Below, piece after piece: positions 51,504 to 59,938 of a stretch of DNA of 64,000 bases. The notes under the pieces were generated by a model. The model searched no databases. It had not been told where the DNA came from and saw nothing but the letters and a program-made list of their open reading frames with translations. A program made the position numbers and the translations under genes. The DNA comes from Bacteroidia bacterium (GTDB lineage: Bacteria > Bacteroidota > Bacteroidia > Chitinophagales > Saprospiraceae): NCBI GenBank assembly GCA_030426765.1, contig JAUHXV010000012.1, forward strand, positions 1-64,000, given 5' to 3'. Position 1 is the stretch's first letter; each line of letters starts with the position of its first letter.

Positions 51504-51991
51504 TCGGTTCAAAAATAATTCTTTTGGCCATGCTATGCACGATTAGCTGGAAGTGCCTGGAGTCCCCTGATTTTCCGATCGAACCAGAGATTACGTTTGT
51601 AGGACTTTCGAAAGACACACTCCTGCAAGGGCTTTTTCAACAGGATTCAATCATCGTGACGTTTGACTTTCAGGATGGAGATGGCGATTTGGGCCGAACC
51701 GATCAGGAACCACAGAACAATGTCTTTTTTACCGATATGCGAACCGGCACAGTAGATAACACCTTTGCCATTCCTGCCTTACCACAGGATGGTGCCGGCA
51801 ACGGTGTGGAAGGGACGATTCGGATCCTTCTTTTTTCTACCTGCTGCATTTATACTGACGGTAATGATCCCTGCACACCCAACATGAATATACCTTACGA
51901 CACTGTGCAGTATAAAATCAATATCGTGGACAGAGCCGGTCATATCAGTAATGATATATTCACATCACCGATCATCCTTGTGTGCAATTGA
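51473..51991 (+). CDS. Predicted lipoprotein, function unknown
   Basis: A 172-residue protein with an N-terminal hydrophobic segment ending in a Cys (ISWKCLESP), a plausible lipobox. The rest contains an acidic DGDGDLG stretch and a C-terminal CN. It resembles small hypothetical Bacteroidota lipoproteins with a DUF-type Ca-binding-like loop. Its start overlaps the 5' end of the divergent LuxE-like gene by 31 bases; the alternative ATG at 51482 reduces this only slightly. Confidence 0.7.
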   Translation: MNHMTHPVFSFGSKIILLAMLCTISWKCLESPDFPIEPEITFVGLSKDTLLQGLFQQDSIIVTFDFQDGDGDLGRTDQEPQNNVFFTDMRTGTVDNTFAIPALPQDGAGNGVEGTIRILLFSTCCIYTDGNDPCTPNMNIPYDTVQYKINIVDRAGHISNDIFTSPIILVCN

Positions 51992-52005
51992 TGCACCACT
52001 CAGCA

Positions 52006-52365
52006 TCACGACTTCTTCTTAAGCACTTTTTCCAATTCCCCTACAACGGATTCCGCATTTCCAATATAAATCTGGTCGTTGTATACAATCACCGGCCTTT
52101 TCAAAAAGGTATATTCACTCAGGATCAGAGAACGGTAATCGCGTTCTGTGAGCTTTTTATCGTTTAGGTTCATCGTCTTATACTTCAGCGCTCTTCTGCT
52201 GAATAAGGCCTCGTACGATCCGGCGAGCTCTCGCATTGTTTTGAGTTGGGCAGACGTAATTGGTTCTGACTTTATCTCCTGTCTGTCAAATCCTTTCAGG
52301 CCTCCCAGTCGCTTTATTATCTTTCGATTGGTATCGCAGGATGATAAGTGATATACTTTTTTCAT
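52006..52365 (-). CDS. ArsC/Spx-family thioredoxin-fold protein
   Basis: A 119-residue protein of the ArsC/YffB/Spx family. The catalytic-site Cys is C10 in SSCDTNRKI; the C-terminal SEYTFLKRPVIVYNDQIYIGN is the family's RP-containing region. True ArsC has CTHC-like surroundings and three arginines; here reductase activity with arsenate is unproven, and a redox-sensing or glutathione-like role is as likely. It is convergent with the lipoprotein gene. Confidence 0.78.
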   Translation of the reverse strand: MKKVYHLSSCDTNRKIIKRLGGLKGFDRQEIKSEPITSAQLKTMRELAGSYEALFSRRALKYKTMNLNDKKLTERDYRSLILSEYTFLKRPVIVYNDQIYIGNAESVVGELEKVLKKKS

Positions 52366-52452
52366 AGACGTACACTTGCTTATGTTGAAGAGGGCAAATA
52401 TCCATAAATTTTTATCCTCGTGGTTTTAACGCGTCATGCTTACCTTTAAGCA

Positions 52453-53280
52453 ATGAAAGCTTCAGAGCTCATCACCAATCCAGACGGATCGATATATCAC
52501 CTGAGGTTGCTACCCGAAGATGTGGCACCCACTGTTATTTTAGTTGGCGATCCGGGTCGCGTAGCCACGGTTTCTGCTAAATTCTCTTCCATTGATTGTA
52601 AAAAGGAAAAAAGAGAATTTATCACACACACCGGTTGGTATGCAGATAAAAGAATCACCGTTCTTTCAACCGGAATAGGTACAGACAATATCGACATTGT
52701 GCTCAATGAATTGGATGCGTTAGTGAATATCAACTTAAAATCCCGTCAAATATTCGAGAAGCATACTGCACTAAATATTGTGCGGATAGGCACCTCCGGC
52801 TCGATTCATCCCGATGTGCATGCAGATCAAATCGTCGTATCGGAAATGGCGGCGGGTATGGATATACTCGGCATGTATTATCCTCATCAACGGCTTAATT
52901 CTGATGTATTTCCTGAATGGACTTACCTGACCAGAAGATATCCGTTTGACCTGAGTACTTTTCCGGAAAGTTTTACAAAAGGTATCACCCTCACCTGCCC
53001 CGGATTTTATGGTCCGCAGGGTAGATCCATCAGACTCAATCCTGCGTTTAAAATGCCAATGGACACCCTATATCAAACTGAAGTTCACGGTACGCCTTTT
53101 ACCAACATTGAAATGGAGTCATCCGGAATTTATTTGCTTTCCGAATTACTGGGTCACCGGGCCATTTCCTTTAATATGATTTTGGCCAACCGCATGAAAG
53201 GAGAATTCAGTGCCTCACCTGCGAAATCTGTCGACAAACTGATTCATGCTACATTGCAGTGGATCGCCGAGGCCACCTGA
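52453..53280 (+). CDS. Nucleoside phosphorylase (uridine phosphorylase-like)
   Basis: A 275-residue NP-I-fold enzyme. VILVGDPGRVATVSA near 30-44 binds phosphate, RIGTSGSIHPDV near 117-128 carries the substrate-binding Thr/Ser, and TNIEMESSGIYLLSEL near 217-232 binds the ribose and base. It probably splits uridine (or a purine nucleoside) in salvage. The last 32 bases overlap the 3' end of the convergent NadR-like gene. Confidence 0.88.
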   Translation: MKASELITNPDGSIYHLRLLPEDVAPTVILVGDPGRVATVSAKFSSIDCKKEKREFITHTGWYADKRITVLSTGIGTDNIDIVLNELDALVNINLKSRQIFEKHTALNIVRIGTSGSIHPDVHADQIVVSEMAAGMDILGMYYPHQRLNSDVFPEWTYLTRRYPFDLSTFPESFTKGITLTCPGFYGPQGRSIRLNPAFKMPMDTLYQTEVHGTPFTNIEMESSGIYLLSELLGHRAISFNMILANRMKGEFSASPAKSVDKLIHATLQWIAEAT

Positions 53281-53848
53281 CCAGATATTTCAGAAAGTGG
53301 TTGTATATCCATACACGCTCCACGAGTGACCGGGCCTCTCGCAACGGGTCAGGCACCCAGGGAAAAACAGGCCTGCACAGGATATACATGTCCGTTGTAT
53401 CAGCCGCCAATCCCTCTTCCACTACATCCAATGTGGCCCCGTATTTAATTTCTGCCCACATCCGAATACTCAGTAAACCGCTGTCCTCCAGAATAACTTT
53501 TCTGGCACGATTTCCAAAGGGTTGCTTTGAAAAGAACAGAACGCTATCCGATTCCCTAAACTTCCAAAGGTGGCTTTCATGATGGATCATGACCGTATCG
53601 AACATATCCGGGTCAATGGAAATATCTGCGTCTGCCATTTCAGTCCTCAAGGCGTCTATCTGCCCCTTTGCTATCTCCTCCAGGTCTTCAATCGTATAGG
53701 GATCGGGCAATTGGTCCAGATAAGTACGGGCATATTCCGGCACTGCAGGACAACCCAGGAGATCAGACAGAGAACTCGTTAATGACGATTTCCCGCTGCT
53801 TTCGGGCCCAACAATCGTAATGACATAAGGTTTACCTGATTCCGCCAT
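53249..53848 (-). CDS. NadR-like AAA ATPase / nicotinamide riboside kinase-like
   Basis: A 199-residue P-loop kinase. Walker A is GPESSGKS at 14-21, and VPEYARTYLDQL with YTIEDLEEIAKGQ matches the kinase domain of NadR, which phosphorylates nicotinamide riboside. The DNA-binding and adenylyltransferase domains of full NadR are absent. The ATG at 53848 is preferred because the far upstream start at 54118 would give an implausible 90-residue leader running into the divergent gene. Confidence 0.85.
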   Translation of the reverse strand: MAESGKPYVITIVGPESSGKSSLTSSLSDLLGCPAVPEYARTYLDQLPDPYTIEDLEEIAKGQIDALRTEMADADISIDPDMFDTVMIHHESHLWKFRESDSVLFFSKQPFGNRARKVILEDSGLLSIRMWAEIKYGATLDVVEEGLAADTTDMYILCRPVFPWVPDPLREARSLVERVWIYNHFLKYLVRWPRRSTAM

Positions 53849-53917
53849 GGTGGCCACAAAGATAAAGTTGCGCTTTATTCTACCCACCACTATGTGTGAA
53901 ACTCGTATTTTTGCACC

Positions 53918-54496
53918 ATGCACGATATTGAACCATTTTTCAAATGGCGAGACAACTATATTGCGGCGGAGGATGAAAAATCCCCGGCTTATGGCATTCA
54001 GCATGATGAATTTTATTTTACCAATGCCATCTACAACTATTATATCCATCCGCAATGGGATGGCTTTGGAAGTGCTACCCTGTACATGAAAATCCTGTAT
54101 GCCGATTATGACAAGCACTACGCGGTCATCGAACTGATCGGCGAGTGGAATGATTGTATAGCCAATGATATTATGGTATTACGTCGTGAAGTCACGGATC
54201 TGATGCAGAAAGAAAATATCTATCAGTTCATTTTCATCTGTGAAAACGTGCTCAACTACCATGCCCCTGATGACAATGAGTACTATGAAGAATGGCTTGA
54301 TGAGATCAGTGACCAGGAAGGCTGGATAGCCATTGTCAATCCCTTAGAACACGTCGCTGCCGAAATGGCCAACTACGGTGTCAATCAATACGTCCACATC
54401 CTGAGTGATGCACCCTGGCGAGAATACAAACCCGGTGCACTGCACAAGTGGATTCAAAATGAGATCTTCTCTCCCAAAACACTACCGGTTGGCTGA
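53918..54496 (+). CDS. Hypothetical protein upstream of era
   Basis: A 192-residue acidic soluble protein rich in Tyr and Trp (WRDNYIAAEDEKSPAYG at 10-26, HPQWDGFGSATLYMKILY in the middle). No family function known to me. It overlaps the start of era by 38 bases on the same strand, so it may be co-expressed and translated with it. A role in translation or ribosome assembly would be a guess from location. Confidence 0.72.
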   Translation: MHDIEPFFKWRDNYIAAEDEKSPAYGIQHDEFYFTNAIYNYYIHPQWDGFGSATLYMKILYADYDKHYAVIELIGEWNDCIANDIMVLRREVTDLMQKENIYQFIFICENVLNYHAPDDNEYYEEWLDEISDQEGWIAIVNPLEHVAAEMANYGVNQYVHILSDAPWREYKPGALHKWIQNEIFSPKTLPVG

Positions 54497-55397
54497 AGCA
54501 AATACACATAAATCAGGATTTGTTAACATCCTGGGGAAGCCAAACATGGGCAAATCCACCCTGCTCAATGCACTGGTGGGTGAAAAGATGTCCATCATCA
54601 CCGCTAAACCCCAAACGACCCGGCATCGCATCATCGGGATCCTGAGCAGCGAGGCTTTTCAGATTGTGTTTTCGGACACACCCGGGTTTATCGACGACCC
54701 CGCGTATCGGATGCAACAAATGATGAACTCGTTTATCAGTTCTTCTTTTGATGACGCCGATATTATTTTATTTGTGACAGATCCCTATGAACCCCTTGAC
54801 GCAGAACACCATCTTATCAAACGTATTCGGGAGCACGAATCGCCTGTCATCGCTGTCATCAACAAAACTGATCTGGTCAGCGAGGAAGAAATAGCTTCCA
54901 GAGTGGAGTTGCTCCGTCAACTGCTTCCCGGCCAGTCGATCCATGCGGTCTCCGCGCTAAAAGGAACAGGTGTGGAAGCATTGCTTGCGGACATTATATC
55001 CAACCTCCCGGAAGGGCCGGTATTCTACCCAAAGGATCAGCTGACCGACCGCCCCGAACGATTTTTTGTCAGCGAAATTATCAGAGGTAAAATCATGGAA
55101 TTATATCACGAGGAGATTCCTTACTCCTGTGAGATTACCATCGACCAGTTTAGTGAAGGGGAAAGCAAATCGGGACCTATCACCCGAATATCGGCGATCA
55201 TCTATACGCTTGATGAAAGAAAGAAAACGATCTTACTCGGCAAAGGTGGTTCGGCGATCAAGCAACTCGGCATGGCCTCCAGAAAAGAAATAGAAGCTTT
55301 TCTGGATAAACGCGTTTTTCTTGAGTTAAACGTAAAAGTAAAAGACAACTGGCGCAATGATGAGTCAGCCTTAAAAAATTTCGGATACCTTAACTGA
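54459..55397 (+). CDS. era: GTPase Era
   Basis: A 312-residue GTPase that binds 16S rRNA and helps mature the 30S subunit. G1 GKPNMGKST is at 26-34, G3 is DTPGF, G4 is NKTD near 145, and the C-terminal KH domain has ILLGKGGSAIKQLG near 265-278. The ATG at 54459 is the last in-frame start before the G domain; using it makes the gene overlap its upstream neighbour. Der follows two bases later. Confidence 0.95.
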   Translation: MRSSLPKHYRLAEANTHKSGFVNILGKPNMGKSTLLNALVGEKMSIITAKPQTTRHRIIGILSSEAFQIVFSDTPGFIDDPAYRMQQMMNSFISSSFDDADIILFVTDPYEPLDAEHHLIKRIREHESPVIAVINKTDLVSEEEIASRVELLRQLLPGQSIHAVSALKGTGVEALLADIISNLPEGPVFYPKDQLTDRPERFFVSEIIRGKIMELYHEEIPYSCEITIDQFSEGESKSGPITRISAIIYTLDERKKTILLGKGGSAIKQLGMASRKEIEAFLDKRVFLELNVKVKDNWRNDESALKNFGYLN

Positions 55398-55399
55398 TT

Positions 55400-56701
55400 A
55401 TGCCAAATATTGTTGCGATAGTAGGAAGACCCAATGTGGGAAAATCCACCTTGTTTAACCGCATGGTAGGACAGCGTCAGGCGATTACGGACAACCTCAG
55501 CGGGGTCACGCGTGATCGACAGTATGGCAGTGGGTTTTGGAATGGAAAGACATTTTCCATTATTGATACCGGTGGGTTTGTAGAGCATTCCGATGACATT
55601 TTCGAAGCCGCGATTCGGGAACAGGTGGACATCGCCATCGAAGAGGCGGCGGTGATTCTCTTTGTGACAGATGTGACAACCGGCATTACGGATCTCGACG
55701 ATGAGATCTCTGACAAACTTCGGAAGTCCGGGAAGAAAGTCGTGCTGGCAGTAAATAAGGTAGATAATCCACAACGCCAGCTTGCCGCCAATGAATTCTG
55801 GGCATTGGGGTTTGAAGATACTTTTTTTCTATCCGCTATCTCCGGCAGTGGTACCGGTGAGGTTTTGGATGCAGTCGTCGAAGGCTTGTCAGATGAGGAT
55901 GAAGAAAAAATCACGATACCAAAAATCGCTGTCATCGGAAGACCCAATGTGGGAAAGTCTTCTTTTATCAATGCACTGATGGGTCAGCAGCGACATATCG
56001 TCACGGATATCGCCGGCACTACACGAGATTCTATCCATACGCGGTACAATAAGTTCGGAAAGGATTTCCTTATCATCGATACCGCAGGCATGCGGAAACG
56101 ACGACAGGTAGAAGAGAATCTTGAATTCTACAGTGTGATCCGCACCGTCAGTGCCATTGAAGATTCCGACGTCTGCATGCTCATGATTGAAGCCACCACC
56201 GGCATGGAAAGTCAGGATCTGAGTATTCTGCAACTGGCTTTACGGCGTAACAAAGGCATTGTGATTGTGGTCAATAAATGGGATCTGATCGAAAAAGAAA
56301 CCAATACAGCCCGGGATATTGAGAAAGTCATTCGGGATAAGATGGCACCTTTTACCGATGTCCCAATTCTTTTTATTTCTGTCCACGACAAACAGCGTAT
56401 TTTTAAAGCCATTGAAGTTGCCCTCGAAGTTGCTGAAAACCGAGCGAGAAGAATTCCAACTTCACAGTTAAATGAACTTATCGATACGATTGTACACAAA
56501 CAACCTCATCCAAGTTATCGCGGGCATCCGATCAAAATCAAATACAGCACGCAACTGCCTGTTCCTTACCCGGCTTTTGCTTTATTTTGCAATTATCCGA
56601 AAGAGGTAAAAGCTAATTATCGAAACTACCTGGAAAATCAGATTCGCGAAGCACACGCATTTACCGGATCTCCGGTTCGCATATACTTCAGACAAAAATA
56701 A
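55400..56701 (+). CDS. der: GTPase Der (EngA)
   Basis: A 433-residue tandem GTPase for 50S assembly. The first G domain has GRPNVGKST at 8-16 and DTGGF, the second has GRPNVGKSS near 178-186, DTAGM, and NKWD near 293. A KH-like domain (about 350-433) ends it. Together with era two bases upstream it forms a ribosome-assembly pair. Confidence 0.96.
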   Translation: MPNIVAIVGRPNVGKSTLFNRMVGQRQAITDNLSGVTRDRQYGSGFWNGKTFSIIDTGGFVEHSDDIFEAAIREQVDIAIEEAAVILFVTDVTTGITDLDDEISDKLRKSGKKVVLAVNKVDNPQRQLAANEFWALGFEDTFFLSAISGSGTGEVLDAVVEGLSDEDEEKITIPKIAVIGRPNVGKSSFINALMGQQRHIVTDIAGTTRDSIHTRYNKFGKDFLIIDTAGMRKRRQVEENLEFYSVIRTVSAIEDSDVCMLMIEATTGMESQDLSILQLALRRNKGIVIVVNKWDLIEKETNTARDIEKVIRDKMAPFTDVPILFISVHDKQRIFKAIEVALEVAENRARRIPTSQLNELIDTIVHKQPHPSYRGHPIKIKYSTQLPVPYPAFALFCNYPKEVKANYRNYLENQIREAHAFTGSPVRIYFRQK

Positions 56702-56720
56702 AAACCCGGCACAGCATAAC

Positions 56721-57260
56721 ATGACGACAACCACGACGGACATCGAAGGCTTATTACTTATAGAACCGCCTGTCTTCCGCGATGAACGCGGCTACTTCTG
56801 CGAAACCTGGCAGTCGGAGCGTTACGACCTGCCGGGCGCACATCAATTTGTTCAGGACAACGAAGCGAAATCCTCAAAAGGTGTTCTTCGCGGGCTTCAT
56901 TTTCAGCGTGGGCAACATGCACAAGGCAAACTCGTCCGTGTCGTACAAGGTGCTGTATATGATGTTGCCGTTGACCTTCGTAAAGGATCTAAAACCTTTG
57001 GCAAAAGTTTTGGTGTTACCCTAACCGGTGACAATAAAAAACAATTCTGGATTCCTCGGGGATTTGCGCATGGGTATCTTGTCCTTGAAGACGACACCAT
57101 ATTCAGCTATAAGTGCGATAACTTTTACGAAAAATCGGCCGAAGGCGGACTCGCTTATAATGACCCTGATCTTGGAATTGCATGGCCTGGGTTGGATCTT
57201 CCCTACCTGGTGTCTGAAAAAGACCGGCTTCTTCCTTCACTCGCAAATATCGAATTGTGA
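56721..57260 (+). CDS. rfbC: dTDP-4-dehydrorhamnose 3,5-epimerase
   Basis: A 179-residue cupin enzyme of dTDP-L-rhamnose synthesis. PPVFRDERGYFCETWQ near 14-29, GVLRGLHFQRG with the catalytic His near 61-66, and FWIPRGFAHGYLVLED near 113-128 match the family. It lies 19 bases after der and its stop overlaps the rfbD start by four bases. RfbA and RfbB, needed to supply its substrate, are not in the window. Confidence 0.94.
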   Translation: MTTTTTDIEGLLLIEPPVFRDERGYFCETWQSERYDLPGAHQFVQDNEAKSSKGVLRGLHFQRGQHAQGKLVRVVQGAVYDVAVDLRKGSKTFGKSFGVTLTGDNKKQFWIPRGFAHGYLVLEDDTIFSYKCDNFYEKSAEGGLAYNDPDLGIAWPGLDLPYLVSEKDRLLPSLANIEL

Positions 57261-58126
57261 TTCCAGTGATCGTAAGTGGTGCCGGCGGGCAACTCGGAAA
57301 AGCCTTTGTAGATCGTCTGAGTTTCAAAGAAGGATTTAGTGTTTTCTCTTTTGATCGCGGTCAGCTGGATATTACCGATGAGACAAAAATCCACAACATC
57401 TTGTCTACCCTACCCCAGACTAAATACTGGATCAACTGTGCTGCCTATACCAAAGTGGATGACGCGGAAACGCACCCGGAAGAGGCCCGTCGAATTAATG
57501 CAGTGGCACCCGGCATGATTGCTGAAGCATGTGCCAAAGCCAATGTGCACCTGGTGGATTTTTCTTCGGACTATGTCTATCACAACAATCTCAGAAGGCC
57601 TTTGCAGGAGACTGACCCAACAGAGCCGAAAGGTGTGTATGCCCAAACTAAACTCGCGGGCGAGCATGCCATTCAGGCGTCCGGTTGCAGGCACACGATC
57701 CTCAGAACTTCCTGGATCTACGGACCCGGTGGAAAGAATTTTGTCTACACTATGCTGCGTCTTGGAAAGACAAAAGACAGCCTGCGCATCGTCGGAGATC
57801 AGTTAGGCGCTCCTACGTTTACGTACGATATTGTTTGGGCCGTTAAAAACCTGATTCTAAAAGCAGAAACAGACCATTCCGATCACATTCAGGGGATATT
57901 CAATTTTTCAAATCAGGGAGAAGTCAGATGGGATCAGTTTGCCCGGAAAATTTTTGAACTTTCTGCTATTGTATGTGCAGTTGAATCTACGACCACAGAA
58001 GCCTATGGTGCACCTGCTCCGAGACCGGCTTATAGTGTCATGGAATGCAGCAAGATCTCCGGTTTGCTCAATGAACCGATTCCCCATTGGGAAGATGCAT
58101 TAAAGCGCTTTATGGACATGATTTGA
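57257..58126 (+). CDS. rfbD: dTDP-4-dehydrorhamnose reductase
   Basis: A 289-residue SDR that makes dTDP-L-rhamnose with NAD(P)H. SGAGGQLGKAF near 7-17 binds the nucleotide; the catalytic YAQTKLAGE (YxxxK) near 131-139 and SSDYVYHN near 103 are present. The GTG start at 57257 overlaps the rfbC stop (GTGA), showing close coupling. The sugar probably feeds O-antigen or exopolysaccharide. Confidence 0.93.
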   Translation: MIPVIVSGAGGQLGKAFVDRLSFKEGFSVFSFDRGQLDITDETKIHNILSTLPQTKYWINCAAYTKVDDAETHPEEARRINAVAPGMIAEACAKANVHLVDFSSDYVYHNNLRRPLQETDPTEPKGVYAQTKLAGEHAIQASGCRHTILRTSWIYGPGGKNFVYTMLRLGKTKDSLRIVGDQLGAPTFTYDIVWAVKNLILKAETDHSDHIQGIFNFSNQGEVRWDQFARKIFELSAIVCAVESTTTEAYGAPAPRPAYSVMECSKISGLLNEPIPHWEDALKRFMDMI

Positions 58127-58188
58127 TCCGGGCTAGTCGAAATAAACTCACACACATACATCCAGAACATAATTTCTCAGAATAACAA

Positions 58189-59841
58189 ATGCGGATGGAT
58201 CAATGGCCACATAAAAAAATTTACCTCGCAGCATTTGTTATCCTACTGATCACGGTACTGTTCAGCCATCTGAGTACTGTGGAACTCAGAGCAGAAGAAC
58301 CACGCCGTGCCATCGTCGCTATGGAGATGATGCTCACCGGGGATTATATTGTACCCAAAATCAATGGTTGTCATTATTACAACAAACCCCCTCTGTTTAA
58401 CTGGATTCTGGTCCTCTTTTTCAAAATCTTTGGTTCGTTTGAAAACTGGGTGGTGCGCATTCCCTCCCTGATAAGCTTTTTGCTTTGCGGTTTGGCAAGC
58501 TTTGTTTTTGCCAAAAAATATTTAAATCGTGAAACAGCACTTCTTTCCACTTTATTTTTTCTGACGATCGGAGAATTGCTTTTTTACGCCACTCAAATAT
58601 CCGGTGAAATTGATCTCTTTTTTACGCTGATCGTCTGCCTGCAGGTTATGAGCATGTACCATTTCTTCAGGCAGAAACAATGGATATGGATGTTTCTGAT
58701 TTCATATAGCCTGGCAGCTGCGGGCTTTCTTACAAAAGGGATGCCTGCGATATTATTTCAGGGCGTTACGCTTGCCCTGATTACGATATATTACCGGCAG
58801 TGGAGAATGTTGGTTTCATGGCAACACCTCACCGGCTTGCTCATTTTTTCTGGGATCACCGGAAGTTATTTCGTTGCCTATGCACAACGAGAAGATGTCA
58901 CACCCTACCTCATCAACTTGTTAGCCGAAGCCTCACAAAAATCAGGTGTGGACAACTCCGCTTTTAAGCTGATTACCTCCACCTTAGTATATCCTTTTGA
59001 GGTGCTGAAATGGCTTTTGCCGTGGTCGGTTTTATCGATTTACATTTTCTCGAAAAAAACAATCACCGCATTACGGCAAAATGAGGTGCTGGCCTTCCTA
59101 GCCTTATTTATTCTCGCCAACCTACCTGTGTATTGGATCACTGACAATCCGAAAAGCAGGTATGTCTTTATGTTTTTTCCTTTTATGATGATGCTGGTAG
59201 CACACTTCTATCTCACCCGAAAAGAAGAGTGGCCGAAAATAACCCGGGGCATAATGACTTTGTTTGGAATTGTCGTTATGGCAGTGCCTCTGATCGCAAT
59301 AGTATTGCCCTGGTTGCCGCGAGATTATGACCTTGATCAGGCCCTCCTAAAATCCTCCATCGTACTGATTCCTTCCACATGCGTCGCATGGCTTTACTTT
59401 CGATTCAAAACAAACCGTCTGGCGTACGTTGTGCTGAGTTTGCTATTGGCCCGGTTGATGCTGAACTTTTTCATGCTTCCTTCCGTGCAAGAGAGTTCAC
59501 ATGCGCTGGTCAACCAGCAGCATCTGCAGACTATTCTTGCATTTACAAAAGACGATCCTTTGTTCATTTCAGGCGAACCATTTACCCAACAAAATGAACT
59601 TGCGATTGGACCGATTCAGGTGGCCTCTTCTGAAATATCCACCGCACCTGAAATCTCGTACATTTTACCCTACTATTACACCAAACTTACCCGGCGCGTT
59701 TTGATGTATGAGCCGAAGATGCAGAGTGGAAAATGGTACCTGATCTATGGCAAAGACCTTCAGGAAGAAGTAGTGGAAACTTTCTACCGGTATGAGGAGC
59801 CGGCCACAAAGGATGAAATGGCATTGGTCAGGGTCAAGTAA
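58189..59841 (+). CDS. ArnT-like family 39 glycosyltransferase
   Basis: A 550-residue membrane protein with about 11-12 hydrophobic segments. The first periplasmic loop carries LRAEEPRRAIVAMEM with the DE/EE-type catalytic acid, as in dolichyl-P-mannose- or ArnT-type transferases, and INGCHYYNKPPLFNWIL follows. It uses a lipid-linked sugar to glycosylate an envelope lipid or protein; the acceptor is unknown. It lies 62 bases after rfbD on the same strand. Confidence 0.88.
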   Translation: MRMDQWPHKKIYLAAFVILLITVLFSHLSTVELRAEEPRRAIVAMEMMLTGDYIVPKINGCHYYNKPPLFNWILVLFFKIFGSFENWVVRIPSLISFLLCGLASFVFAKKYLNRETALLSTLFFLTIGELLFYATQISGEIDLFFTLIVCLQVMSMYHFFRQKQWIWMFLISYSLAAAGFLTKGMPAILFQGVTLALITIYYRQWRMLVSWQHLTGLLIFSGITGSYFVAYAQREDVTPYLINLLAEASQKSGVDNSAFKLITSTLVYPFEVLKWLLPWSVLSIYIFSKKTITALRQNEVLAFLALFILANLPVYWITDNPKSRYVFMFFPFMMMLVAHFYLTRKEEWPKITRGIMTLFGIVVMAVPLIAIVLPWLPRDYDLDQALLKSSIVLIPSTCVAWLYFRFKTNRLAYVVLSLLLARLMLNFFMLPSVQESSHALVNQQHLQTILAFTKDDPLFISGEPFTQQNELAIGPIQVASSEISTAPEISYILPYYYTKLTRRVLMYEPKMQSGKWYLIYGKDLQEEVVETFYRYEEPATKDEMALVRVK

Positions 59842-59938
59842 GTCGTATGGCCAAATGCCGTTAAGCAGTCTAAAATCAGCATTTTAAGGTCAACTTTGGA
59901 AGGCCTTTTCCCGTTATTATCTATATTTAACTGAGATT

